Position numbers and translations under genes: made by a program
In this document: piece by piece, positions 18,576 to 29,495 of the stretch
How the letters are laid out: every line of letters starts with the position of its first letter
How positions within the stretch are numbered: position 1 is the first letter of the stretch
Assembly (NCBI GenBank): GCA_019915135.1
Contig: JAHLMK010000030.1
Coordinates: 1 to 64,000, forward strand
Direction: 5' to 3'
Source: Strobilurus pachycystidiatus
Taxonomy: Eukaryota; Basidiomycota; Agaricomycetes; Agaricales; Physalacriaceae
Length of the DNA: 64,000 bases
The notes under the pieces: model-generated
Told to the model about the DNA's origin: nothing
The model's database searches: none
What the model saw: the letters and a program-made list of their open reading frames with translations, nothing else

Positions 18576-20396
18576 GTTATTTTAGAGGCGTAGAATCACA
18601 CCTAACAAACAACACAACTCTTAATACTCCGAATGAGAGTAAAGTTTCTGCGGTTTTGGAATATTGGGTTTTGCAATAGAAAATCGAGCTTGATTTACTA
18701 CAACACTACACTTGAAAAACAAGGTTCTTGCGTAACAGAAACGTAGGTGTGCACAAAGTGCGAGTTTGAAGGGGGTGGTAGGGATTTTGACCGATTGACA
18801 AATCGTCTGGTTTTCAGGGAACAATACACAAGCCTCTGACTGAACTTAAACTATGCGACTTTCACAATCCTCGCGCTGGAGGGGTTGTATCAAGAACACG
18901 ATAGTCTACTGCCACACTTGGTATGTTTCTTATAACCTCGGTAGGAGCTTATTCTTTGAGTTTGAGTGTTTTGCGTGGGTTTTAGACCAAATCGTGCTCG
19001 AATTGCACTTGAACTCGCAAGAGGTTATGCTGGTTAACGCTTTTCGCGACTGAACGGTCCTCTCTAGGGAAAGGCTGGCTCAGACTGCAAAGTCTCTGTA
19101 GTGTCTCTAGGGAGATACTATGCTCAGAAACACCGCCTCTAGTACGTTGAATTCAAGGAACTTTGCTCTTCGATTAAGTTCACTTTTGTTCTAAACCCTT
19201 GCTCTTAGTGCGTTAGGTTTGTTCTTTGGTTCTTAGGTTTGACTCGAATTCGAGTTTCTTTGGGTGCGTGCAAATCGAATTCGATTTTGTACAGAGATAG
19301 ATTACTACAGTAGAGCTTTGTGGGCTCGTGGCTGCGGGTCACTAAACTAAACTACTATACTGTATCGACGCTTCTTTTATACAAACTGGTCCCTACTGTA
19401 CACTAATCTTAACTTACTAACTAATAGCCACTTGGAGTTAATTTCCGCGCTGTAGACACCAGTCTAGGCGCTTCCATTTCCTTATTATGCCAGTTTATTC
19501 ATGACGAACCCTCTAGAGTTGATCCACGTTGACTAATTTCAAGCTCGGATTGCAACATCCTTGCGTGCTATCGGTCGAATCTATCACATGGGGTTCATCT
19601 TCTCTTGGCTCTTAATTGTTCTGAATGCTTCTTTGCGACTCGGATTCTTCAGATTGCGTCACCAATTCAGTCTCGATTATCTGATTGAGTCTAGAGCTTC
19701 ATTTCGCTTAAGAATCCACTCTAAGATCCATGGTAGATCGTTGACTTGTTGTTCGCAATCTGTCTGCTTGTTCCAATCTCTACTGATTTCAGGTCAGATT
19801 TAATCACCTGAGATCTGAAGAAGCTTGGCTTCTTGATTCTTAACACTCTTGGCATACTGCGGATTATTCATGAAGAACACTTGATCATCTTTATCTTTAT
19901 TGGCTTCTTCGAATAGCTCGGCTGTTACTCGATTTTGTGCTATCGTGGGTTCTAGACTTAGAATTCCAAGGGGATAGTTGTATCTTGTGATAACATTACT
20001 GGGCTTTCATCCCCATTTATGCTGACCTAGACCATTCTGTAGCTTAACCCCATTCTACTCATCAGCAGGAAGTGAGCTAATCGAACTCTAATCGTCTATG
20101 AACAACACTGACAAAGTCGAGTCCGAATTACTTGGAACTCGAGTTCGTTTCTTAGACGAGTCCTCTTTAAGAATGTGTACGTGATGTTGACTTGATAAAT
20201 CAAGTGGGCACTTTGGATGGTGATATTCGAAGATGAATTTCTCCTGGAGGCTCATTCTTGCCCTAATGAGGTCTCCGTATTATCACTGGCAATCTTATGG
20301 TCTCTCGTTAGATGTATCGTGCATTTCGGCTTCGAGTCTTATCTAGAAATCGCAAAATTCTCGGTTTCTAGGCTCAGGCGCGCATAAAGCGTGTCA
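18566..20396 (-). repeat. 5' LTR of the retrotransposon
   Basis: The promoter-bearing LTR relative to gag-pol, identical as far as I can read to 6-1836. On the minus strand it begins TGACAC at 20396, directly against host coding sequence, and ends ACATCA at 18566. The palindrome cores are at 19244-19253 and 19275-19284. Confidence 0.97.
19375..19381 (-). promoter_or_regulatory. TATA box in the 5' LTR
   Basis: TATAAAA in the sense direction of the element, in a GTATAAAAG context. Transcription would start roughly 30 bases on, leaving a leader of about 0.8 kb before gag. The copy in the 3' LTR is at 815-821. Confidence 0.45.
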
Positions 20397-22209
20397 TCGT
20401 CTTCGTAAGCGTAGTCTTGTATTCTTCAGGCGTTGATGTCCTTTGGAGCCGCCAGAAAAAACTCTCCACCTCCTTCGAAGTAATCTTCTCCGTGGAAAGT
20501 GTTGACAAACGGGTCGTTAATGGCCAGGGGACGCTGTGCAGCGTGATAGGCTGCTTGGCGGAGAACTTCGTCGTGGAGAACTCGTCGAGAATAAAGGTGA
20601 AACGCTCCGAAGTCTTCGGCCACGTCGAGTTGGATACCGGCCATCGTTTGTCGCGCTCCTCGCAGCGTTTCTCCTCCTTTTCCTTGGCTGCCAACTTCGC
20701 CTCTTTCTCGCGCCGCGCATCCTCCTCGACCTTGCGGAGCCTTGTGTCCCTCTCCTCCTCCTGCCTCAAAACGGCTAATTTCTCCTCCAACGCCTTGATT
20801 TTGGCAGCACGTTCATTCGACACTTCCTGAACGCGTTCTTCATACTTCACAAGAGCCGGACCATCGAGGATCGATTCCAATAACCCCGCTCTTGCTTTAG
20901 CCACCTCAAACTCCCGCTCGTTGGCGATGGCCTGAGCTCGCAAGGTATCTCCCTCTCGCAGAGCTACATCGGCCTGTCGTTGAGCGACGTCCCTCATGAG
21001 GATGGCGTCCGCAAGCCGAACCTTGAGCAGAGAAAACTCGCCTCTCTCTGTCTTCACGGCGGCCTTATAAGTGTCAAACATCATCTGTAGGACCATATCA
21101 GAGCCTTCGCGATTGCCGAGTTCAGCCTGTGAGGTAGTCAAGGAAATACGCAGTTTCTCGTTCTCAGTCTCTGCGGCTCGAAAGTTTGCTTTGACCTGCG
21201 AAACCTCTGCCCTCAAAGTACCAAGAGCCTTGGTCAATCTCTGTACTTCGGCGCGCGACTGCTCCAGCTCTTTCTGGAGCTGTGCGTTTCCTTTGATGAG
21301 GATTCGCGGATCCGGGAGACCCTGGAAAGTGGCGACAGCGGATTGTAGGCCGGTGATAGCGGCCGTCCAGTTGCTGCTGTCCCACGCATGCGCAGAGCTC
21401 GGAGATGACTCGGTCTCGGAGGCAAGCGTTGCATCCTTCGACGAAGGCTGAGGAGTTGAAGATGTGAGAGGGAATTGGTCTTTGGCAGTAGGAGGGGCGG
21501 GCGAAGCCTGAGAGGATGCTCCTGAAGTAGCAGAGTTCGGAACAGAAGAAAAGGACGGCGGGGAGGAAGACTTGCTGGAGGATGGAGTCTTTCCGAGACC
21601 AGATGTGCCGAAGGGAGGGAATACAGATGGTTTTCCGGAAAAGAAGAATGTCGTGGGGGCGGGCTTGGAAGTACTCAATGGAGATGAGGCGACGGAGCTT
21701 CCAAACGTCGAAATGGTTGGGCCAAACGGCCCGGACGACGACGATCCGAAAGTCGTCGATGAGGAAGAGCCAGAGTCATGGGTAGTAGCAAACGGCGACT
21801 CTCTGGATGCAGAGGATGTTTCTTGACCCGATGGGCCCGATGTCGTGGAGGCAAACTGGAATGTGGATCCTTTGATAGGTCCAGTGCTGCTAGCAAATGC
21901 TGCGGGAGACGCAGTAGAAGATCCAAAACTGCCAGATGCGGACTTCTGTGAGAGTGGCGTGGAGAAGATGCTCTTTGCAGAGTCTCCAAGGTTACCCTGA
22001 GCACCAAAGGCTGACGCTCCGGTAGTGGACTCGGACGCGCTTGTGTTGGAGGATGCCGTAGCGTCGAACGCACTGAACGAAGACGCTGTTGCTGTGGTCT
22101 TCGGTAAATCCTTTGAAGACGTGGAGCCAGTATCTGGATTGACCTGAGCATTGCGCTCGGAAGACGCCTCGCTAAACCTAGAATGACCATTAGTGTGGAC
22201 CGTGGGCAT
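20397..22209 (-). pseudogene. Host coiled-coil/J-like gene cut off by the LTR
   Basis: From ATG at 22209 the frame encodes about 604 host residues before it runs into LTR sequence, which adds a few codons and a stop. The first 270 residues are serine/threonine/glycine-rich with repeated FG and FGSS, like a nucleoporin-type disordered region. Then comes a coiled coil of about 250 residues. Next is the start of a C-terminal domain (ERFTFILDEF, then SVPWP, then EVESFFWRL) that matches the one at 24078-24473. That domain resembles the IPWP/J-like domain common in agaricomycete proteins. The retrotransposon removes its last third. The displaced 3' part should lie left of base 6, outside the window. 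Confidence 0.75.
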
Positions 22210-22676
22210 TTGTAGACTATGCCTACATGATCAGTTTTTGACGAAGTCTTGCGTGTCAATCAAGACGGTTTCAATGTGCGTAAAGAAGATCGCCGGTGGA
22301 GTGGCTTCTGGCGTGGTCAAGGTCTAGAGTAGATTTGCGCCACTGGCGGATGTTCGAGATCAAAGGTATTGATGCACGTGGGCATGGGATGCCGGAAAAC
22401 TGAAAGGGCCGGCACATTGCCGATTGCTCGGCAAACGCGTCCCTTTTTTCACTTTTTCACATCGCTCTTGGCGTTATCTCGAAGGCTCTGTGAAGAATGA
22501 GGTTTTTCCTCACATGTGAATATTCACACTGTTATTAACACGTTAATAACATGAGCTGAAGATGGCGTATGAGCGACAGGAAAAGAACTCAAAAGTAGTG
22601 CTTTAGTAATGGCAAGCTCACTTTTCAGAACAGAGATTTGCCGGCCTTCGGCAGGATGCTCGCCAGCGGCCTCCAA

Positions 22677-22907
22677 CTCCAGCTTGCTGGGGCTCTGCCC
22701 CAGACCCCGATGTGGCAGTGCAGGACAATCGGACCGCTTTCCGAGCTGACTAATATCTTTTTAACCCCGAGTAAAGTCCTTTGTGTTTTAGTGTATAGAC
22801 AAGCTTACAACCCGCGTCTATGTTGCGGTCGGAAGGCTCGTTCCTCGCCTTCTCTTCCGTGACTGCAACTTGGGTCTCCAGCTTGTTGGGGCCAGCCCCA
22901 AACCCCG
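22677..22907 (+). repeat. Pair of CTCCAGCTTG repeats
   Basis: A 33-base unit (22677-22709) starting CTCCAGCTTGCTGGGGC and a 32-base close copy (22876-22907) lie 166 bases apart. Each contains a GGGGC..GCCCC hairpin. I cannot assign them to an element. The surrounding 22210-22941 holds no gene I can support. Confidence 0.5.
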
Positions 22908-22941
22908 TGGGCGCTACGCGCCCTTGAAAATTGTTTTCAAC

Positions 22942-23403
22942 TAGAGATGTCCACGAATATATATTCGGGTATATTCTTATTCATGCACACGAATAATCCC
23001 CCCTCCAAGGGTCATAATTGTTATTCATGAATATACTCTTAATCTTATTCATCAACTTAATCTTCACTGCGAATATTTCGCTTTTATTCATGAATATTCA
23101 CGAATATACAAGTATAATCATCTCAATGTCACTCAAAATCACAGTTAAAGTTATTGAATGAACTATAAATCATTCAAACAGCATCTAAATTTATCATAAA
23201 CTTGTCTTCAGTACTGAGAATTCAATATTGTCAGACACTCATGAATGAGTTGAGGATTATGTGAACTTGAAGGTTCATATTCTATATTTGTCAACTTATT
23301 CTTATTCACGAATATAATATATTCATCATATTCATATTCATGAATAAGATTAGGAATATATTCATGAATATTCTCCTTTACTCCTTATTCGTGGTCATGT
23401 CTA
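22942..23403. mobile_element. Non-autonomous hAT-like miniature element
   Basis: A 462-base AT-rich element. Its ends are inverted repeats, TAGAGATGTCCACGAATA at the left and TAGACATGACCACGAATA reading inward from the right (15 of 18 match). It is flanked by an exact 8-base duplication, TTTTCAAC (22934-22941 and 23404-23411). An 8-base duplication and TAGAG-type ends are hallmarks of the hAT superfamily. The interior is full of ATTCATGAATAT-like palindromes and has no coding capacity, so it would need a transposase from elsewhere. Bases 23412-24077 hold nothing I can support. Confidence 0.85.
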
Positions 23404-24077
23404 TTTTCAACCATTCTTATATGCTACCTGTTAGTACCTGCGCATCACTTGCACAGTCTTGCAGAATCATGATTGAGGCATCCTTTGCTGCCAGTGGGGC
23501 CCGTGATGTACCCGTTCGTGATATGGCCTCATTGTGACTTGAGCTGGCAATTGTTGCCCAGACTTGTGTCTGCGTTGCAGCAAGAACCTTGAAGAGCATT
23601 TCTTACCTTTGGAGTTTTCCATTAGACTTGAATCCAAACCCATTGGCCTCTAAAGCTAACAAACACGACATTCTGAGGTATTAAAATACTGTGTGAAAGT
23701 AATACACTACTACGAAGGTTGTATAAAGCATCCCTTGTCAGTAGCCCGTGGCTGACCCGTTGATTGCGCCACAATGGCCAGAGCGGCCTCACCCCAACTT
23801 GAACCGGCGCACCGGCAACCGGCTTCATCAGGAACCCGTGGCAGGCAACTTCTGCTTGAGTAATAATTAGCTAAGCTTCGCCGTGTCTTTTACTATTGCA
23901 AATGCATGACGGACAGTGACCGCTAAAGCCAAGATGGTATGTGGAGAAGTCCAAATACCATCCTATGAACATGAATGTGTTTGATGTCGATGTCGCGTCG
24001 TCGATGTGAATCTTTAAAGGAAGCCTGAACGCTGGCCTGAGACTATTTCGATATAAAGCTAGACAATCTGGACACGA

Positions 24078-26307
24078 CTAGCTAACGATAAAGTCATACA
24101 CAACGGTCCCGACAACTTTTTGTGCCTGATCCAACATATCCCGTTGATGGCCGTCGTGTACAGTATCCAAAAAAACCCTTTCGAGCCACGTCTCATCCCC
24201 AAATGCCTCCAATATTCTGGGCAGGAGATTCCTGTGCGTGACATTCAATCCGAGGAACCAGTGAATGAATTGCTCTGTACTCTCCCTGGTGACATCCTCG
24301 ATCCGAAAACGCGACGGATGGACCATCGTAGGCCAGGGAATGTCGAGTATTGTCATCGGCGCGGTATCAGTGAATTCTGCCGCGAGAAACCCGTCAAGAA
24401 CTGCTATGAAGCGGGAAATAACGTTGAAAGACGGTGTCCCGGACTCCCATTTCCACTTTCTGTCCCGCTCCATACACCGTTTGAGTCCTTGTTCGATGGC
24501 CGCCTCGTTCTCTCCTTCGTTGACTAGAGTCCGGACGCGAGGTCGCTTGACTTGCGCGGTCTCTGCATCATCCAGTTGTATGATGCTTTGTTTTCGAGTG
24601 AGGAATGGTTCTAGGGCTTGGTTTAGAATAGGGTGTTTGTAAACCGGTTTATAAACAGACCCTTTATAAACGTTAGAAACAGGTCAGCGGCAGGACCCCA
24701 TGTTTTCATTGTTTATATTACATAACCATATTAGGCGCTCTATGTCATGATCACATGCATAAGAGAGGCAATGCGCCACACATGAGTGTAGAAACTGTTT
24801 ATTCATGCTCCAGAGATGAAAATGTAAGCCAAGATGTAGGTAGAAGGTGTTGAAAGCATCGGGAGCGTGGCGGACAAAAAAATTGGACAGTACATGCCGA
24901 GATTCCGGTAGACCGGCCGAGAAACCCGAGGGTTTATAAACCGGTTTATAAACCCTAAATCTGGCCGGAAAAGTTGCAAACCGTTTATAATCCTCAAAAT
25001 ATTTGTAAACCAAGCCCTAGAGTGGAGACGTCGAAGAAGCGGGACCAGAAAATACTTGAACGTCCTCCAAAGACGTAGAGGAAGGACGATACCCCTCCAC
25101 ACTGCCTCGCCTTCCAGTAGAGCAGAGGGAGGTGTCAGCGACAGCTGATAAGAGCGTGTTGACATCGCCTGTGGCCTCTATTACATCGATATCACGAGGT
25201 AGGTGTCCGTCCGGCAAATTGTCGTTGCAGCATGCTTCCAGCCTTGCTTCCGCAATCTGCAAGCTCCTCCTCGCCCGCCCAAGCTCTCCCTTCACAACAT
25301 CTAACTCTGCATATGCCTGGTCGGCCTGATGGCGCAGTGCGTCCCTTGTCGCAATAACGTCGGCGAGTTTCCGCGACGCAGCTCCTCTTTCAGCCTGAAG
25401 TACGGCTTCGGAATTCTCTGCGCGTTCCAGCGCACCCTTCAATTGGTTCGCTGCAGCCTTGAGTTGCCTGATCGCGTTGGCCCTCACCCTCAGCGCGCCA
25501 TCTTCCGCCATCTTCGCTCTATCCGACTCCTTCACAGCATCATCCCTCTCCTTCCTCATCCGATCTCTTTCCTTCTCCATTTCTCCTCTAAATCTCACCG
25601 CTTCATCACTCGCCCTCACCGCTTCGTCCCTCTCCCATGATACCGCTGCATGCTCCTCGGCCATTCGCTCTGCCCTGGTCGCGGCATTGGTGCTTGCCTC
25701 CAGAGCCAAAATCCCTGTCTTTCAATGCTGCATCCCTCTCTTCCGTCAATCTAGACTGCTCCGACTCCATTTCCTCGTTCACGGCCCGGAGCCCTGTGGC
25801 TTCATTCTCAAGGCGGCGAATTTCCTGTTCATGATCTCGGCGGAGGGATTCGAGGGAGGATATGATGGAGCCAAATTTATCAGAGGCAGCGCTCAAGTGA
25901 CGTGGTTTGAGCTGGAGTGACGGGAAGCCGCAAAGCGGACGATTCTGGCTGATACAGTAGATCGTCTCATTAAGCCAATGCTCTGAAGATATAGTAAGAC
26001 CGGACTTACCGACATGCTGTGCTCCCGTTTGTACCGGACCGTCAGCTCGGGAGCATGTCGACGAGGATTCGTCGTGACTTCTGCCGCGCCCGCGGTAGAA
26101 ATGGAAGACGCCGTTTGGATTCCATCCTGTACGGCATGATGCTTTCGGGAATTCGACTAAAGGATTGATCAATATAAACGGCCTACGCTGTGGGGATATA
26201 CGTGCAGATGAGCAAGTTGGGGATCGTGTCTGCAAAAGTAACGTTAGAGTCATTATGGCACCACGAGGCGGGATGTCATTTGTACTCACCTTAGCGAGAT
26301 CGGACAT
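24078..26307 (-). pseudogene. Coiled-coil/J-like gene broken by insertion and frameshift
   Basis: The N-terminal part starts at ATG 26307, with a likely 60-base intron straight after codon 6 and probably another near 26008. A long coiled coil rich in Arg/Glu/Ala runs to 25020. Near 25715 the frame shifts by one base at a TTTT run with no intron signals. At 25019 a 408-base miniature element interrupts the gene, and beyond it the frame resumes (24610 to 24078) with the C-terminal domain (ISRFIAVLDGF, then DIPWP, then FIHWFLGL), related to the truncated gene at 20397-22209. Removing the element with one copy of its imperfect duplication rejoins the two halves in frame, which supports one ancestral gene. 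The C-terminal domain resembles fungal J-like/IPWP domains. Confidence 0.72.
24612..25019. mobile_element. hAT-like miniature element inside a host gene
   Basis: A 408-base element with perfect 14-base inverted ends TAGGGCTTGGTTTA, and internal GGTTTATAAACC palindromes near both ends (about 24640-24655 and 24931-24954). The flanking 8-mers (gaatggtt on the left, gagtggag on the right) agree at five of eight positions, as expected of an ageing hAT target duplication. It has no coding capacity. Its ends differ from those of the element at 22942-23403, so it belongs to a separate family. Confidence 0.75.
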
Positions 26308-26928
26308 GCCTACGCGATGTAAACGGGGCTGTATGCTACTCAGACAGCCGAGCGATCGCTAGTCGTGGTCTTGGTCGTGGTGATTTGAAGGAAAAATGAA
26401 GGCCAAGTTTTCTGCAGCGTGTCGCCGTCGTGGGCAGGTCGTGGGTCTTATCAACTGCTGCTCACGTGGATTTATTCGAATTTGGAAATACCAAAGCAGG
26501 CCGGAGTAGGAGGAGGCATTTGAGGTTACGCTTTGTGGCAGAGAGTAGTAGTTCCAATGATTCTGTTCTGAAGGCGGTTAATGTAAAGCGTGTTTCATTG
26601 GTACCGTAATCCATATAATTGACCTTTTCCCGATCATGCGCGATGTTTGGTGGGGTCGGGGAGCACGGAGATGTACGCAGAACGCTGACAGCAATTGACT
26701 GTACTTAATCGCCGGTGGCCAGGATGGACAGGTGGAGGACCAAGGTGCGTGTCCTGTGAGATAGTCAGTACTTACCTGAAACGTCGTGAAACGGAAGCCA
26801 ACATGTCCCTTTCGGCTATCTCGGCACCAACCCTGAATGCCGATATGCCATAACAGCTTTAAGCACCGCAACTTCCTAGTTTTAACTCTTCATCGCCCCG
26901 ACAAACCTAGCCACCGACATCTATACCT

Positions 26929-27718
26929 ATGAGTCACGCTGAAGCTCAACTAAGTACTTCCATGTCCGGCGCTGTTCCCGTAACCCCTTCCATGCCCTGT
27001 GTCTTTGAGTCCCGCCACTGGTTTCATCAGCCTATGTGCCTCAGCCGCCATCGGGACAAGTTTGCAAATCTTAATCCGCCTTTGCCTGCGTCTAATGTGA
27101 TAACAGGTTCTTCCTTGTGTCCGAGATCGGGTATGGCCACATGGACGGCCTTCGCTTCTTCTTCCCACTAAACGATACCATTCCGCCCTCCGAGCGCAAT
27201 CTCCGCGACGCCGTGGATGAGGAAGAGAATCGGTACACCGGAAACATGACTTTCTGGACGCCCGTTGTTGCCAATTACATAGTTCTTGGTCCTCCAGAGG
27301 CAGGACGCTGGCAGGCGATTCTGCTTGAGTCCGAGCCATGCGTCGCTCGTCTCACCGGACGCATGCGTAGCGAGAAGCAGATAACAAATGGCATCGAGAA
27401 AGATGTTGCTTGCTACGAGGTAGAGCTCCTTATTGATGAAACTGGCCTTCGTCGACAATGCTACTACTGTCTCGAATACGAGGATACTCGGGATGCTGAG
27501 CCGCGGTTTGATGCATGTGGCGGGGATGCATACTGGTGCAGCAATGTACGTATCCGTCCTCCTGTAACAATCCAACACTCATAGAGCCTATGCAGTGCAA
27601 GGAGCGAGGGCATATTGCTTCCCTTCTGTTGAAGGGAGTCTTGGTTGTGAAGCCATATCCACGGGATTGGGGTCTACCATATAAGCAGAATATTTACGGT
27701 GTATGTCGACGTACATAG
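26929..27718 (+). CDS. MYND-like zinc finger protein
   Basis: Exons 26929-27059, 27107-27545 and 27596-27718 join in frame to 230 residues (introns 47 and 50 bases; the second acceptor is CTATGCAG). Toward the C-terminus is a MYND-like pattern: C-x2-C (CYYC), about 17 residues, C, then YWCSNC and a histidine at KERGH. MYND fingers bind two zincs and mediate protein contacts in many agaricomycete proteins; here one of the usual cysteines seems to be missing, so the fold may be atypical. The N-terminal half is not recognised. A damaged relative lies at 31149-31702 on the opposite strand. Confidence 0.6.
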
Positions 27719-28822
27719 TCTCATCAAACTACGCCGAAAGATGATACTATTGACCAGCAGAAAAATGAAAGGAAAAGAAAAGGTGAAAGAAGAACGTTGA
27801 AAAAGAGTGGAACCACGGAGAGCGTGGGCGCAAAAGTTGAGGCACTACTTCACCGGCGTCCTTTTACAGGGATGAGAAGATACGATGATGGTGCTTGACG
27901 AAGGACTCTCATGGATCATGAGCTGTAAGTAAGGCGGAAAGTTATAACCAGTTTATAACCGACGACGGGAACGGCCGAGTCACGCATTAGTCAGTGCTGT
28001 TGTCACGATCAGCGTCTCGTCTTTTGCCCTTTTCCTCCATCCTTTTTTCGAGAACTTCCTTCTCACCAGGGATTGCCTCGAAACACGAATCAATGGACCG
28101 ATAACTACTCCGCTGGAAGCTTGCAGTTGGCTGCCCGAACTCTCTGACAAGTAACAAGGAGCACACAGGCGCGTCATCGGGCTCCCTCCTCTGTTTATGC
28201 CGCTCATCCCCTTGGTAGTTATGGGCCCTCGAGAGTTCAATGGATGCGCACCGAGAAGTCGATATTTGCAGAGCGCTTCAACTTCTCCTCAGCGGACACG
28301 TTAAATCGCCCTGCCTCCCACCCGCATCCTCCCGCATCGATTACAATAACGAGATTCGTCAGCGACTGGTGATACGAGGCATACCGCTCACTTTGCCTCA
28401 TCGAGATACCCATTTTTGTCGTGGCTGCGCTGCCGTTCCGTGGACTGCTCACACTAAGCTGCCTGCGACTACTCGAGGCTTTTGTCGGCGCGCACACGAT
28501 GGACCACGCCTTCGTTGTAGGTGTTCCATGACTTATGACATTCTACGTCTCTAATCTGTTCGCTAGGCTACAAATGGTCACTGCTGCTCAGAGCACGATA
28601 CACGTACGGGCGGCTTCAACGTCTTGTCCGCGGTAACCCAGCGTGGCTTCGTCTCACGTCAACTTCCCCGCCAGTGCTGGCGCGCCGATTGAAAGCCTGC
28701 GGCCTCGTTTGTTGATGCCCATTCACCTGCCTATATCCTCTGGTGTGTCGCCGAGTGGCTGTTTTGCTTCGTCTCTGATAGGCTAGACAGGTGCGGACAC
28801 ATCTCATGGACAGAGAAATTCG

Positions 28823-29170
28823 ATGACTGTCCCCATCCCTGACACTGACACCTCCAGAATCTTCTCCGGCGCACACCCAACATCTCTCTGTACCCTCGAT
28901 CCCTCTTCTATGCCTGTCGATGGACTTCCACCCCACCGCGCCCGGAAAGGACTATGGCTCTTACCTGCCCCCGAGTTTGCCGTGCCCACCCTACCTGGGA
29001 CCGCCCACCTCAGATCCACCAAATCAATCATCGCCGACTCTGTGAGTCCCTCAGTTGACCAGTTCACGATCAGCGGCGCCTCCGTTGGTGAGCACGCGCC
29101 CATGGCGATGATCCCGGTATATACAAACCCTTCCTTCCTATCTCGTTTATCCTCTATGCCTGCCTGCCTA
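28823..29170 (+). CDS. Hypothetical protein, weakly supported
   Basis: An ATG-started frame encodes about 100 residues rich in Pro and Ser. A possible intron starts at GTATAT near 29117 and ends TGCCTAG near 29171; splicing there would end the protein at once. Downstream, 29250-29370 also reads openly (GGFVAGGD, then RRNWSKR), so a longer spliced gene is possible. I recognise no domain. The neighbouring gap 27719-28822 shows only short arginine-rich frames that I do not believe are genes. Confidence 0.25.
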
Positions 29171-29495
29171 GGTGTGAATACATTGTTTTGATCCTTATCG
29201 AGTTCCAGAGACCAGAAATGCACAACCAAACTATTTCAAGAACTTTCCCTGTTCGCAGATTGTATCGGGCGGTTTTGTGGCGGGCGGCGATCCCTTGCTG
29301 TACCGGGGTGAGAGTGTGTCTTCTGCATATCCGGCAGTTTCTTTTCGCCGTAACTGGTCCAAGAGGTGACCGCCTGACGCTCGAACCCTTTGAGAGACAA
29401 TAAGGAGTGATCTACCGTCGTTGTCAGGCCACAACAACAGAACAGAATCCCGTTAAATAGCGGGAGACGGGCAAAGAGGCTCAGCACCACCCACC

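Larger units (their letters stand above)
684..19284. repeat. Dispersed TCGA-N2-TCGA palindrome family
   Basis: Perfect cores start at 684, 715, 2798, 3146, 3418, 4667, 4983, 5476, 6656, 6962, 6983, 8235, 8854, 9000, 9115, 9447, 10456, 11210, 11616, 11640, 15352, 16421, 17225, 19244 and 19275. Many extend to the 20-base palindrome GAAAWTCGANNTCGAWTTTC, and many one-mismatch copies lie between. They occur in LTRs, introns, untranslated regions, intergenic DNA and coding sequence. An eight-base specification should occur about 0.3 times in 20.4 kb; I noticed none in 20397-64000. Confidence 0.85.
6..20396 (-). mobile_element. Giant Ty3/gypsy LTR retrotransposon with cargo genes
   Basis: A 20.4 kb element bounded by two direct repeats that start TG and end CA. 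On the minus strand the order is 5' LTR, primer site, gag, protease, polymerase (reverse transcriptase, RNase H, integrase), then about 9.9 kb of cargo, polypurine tract and 3' LTR. Reverse transcriptase upstream of integrase places it in Ty3/gypsy. The LTRs look identical base for base, which suggests a recent insertion. The five bases flanking each end (left tgcgc, right tcgtc) do not match, so no target-site duplication is seen. The cargo comprises four spliced genes, three tRNA-like units and a large hairpin, which is very unusual for this class. Confidence 0.93.

Noticed and set aside
24684..25165. Open frames across the miniature element at 24612-25019
   Set aside because: They lie within inverted-repeat, AT-rich DNA and run through its border; they are by-products.
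28240..28936. Arginine-rich frames on both strands
   Set aside because: Overlapping frames on opposite strands with no motif and no plausible splice joins.
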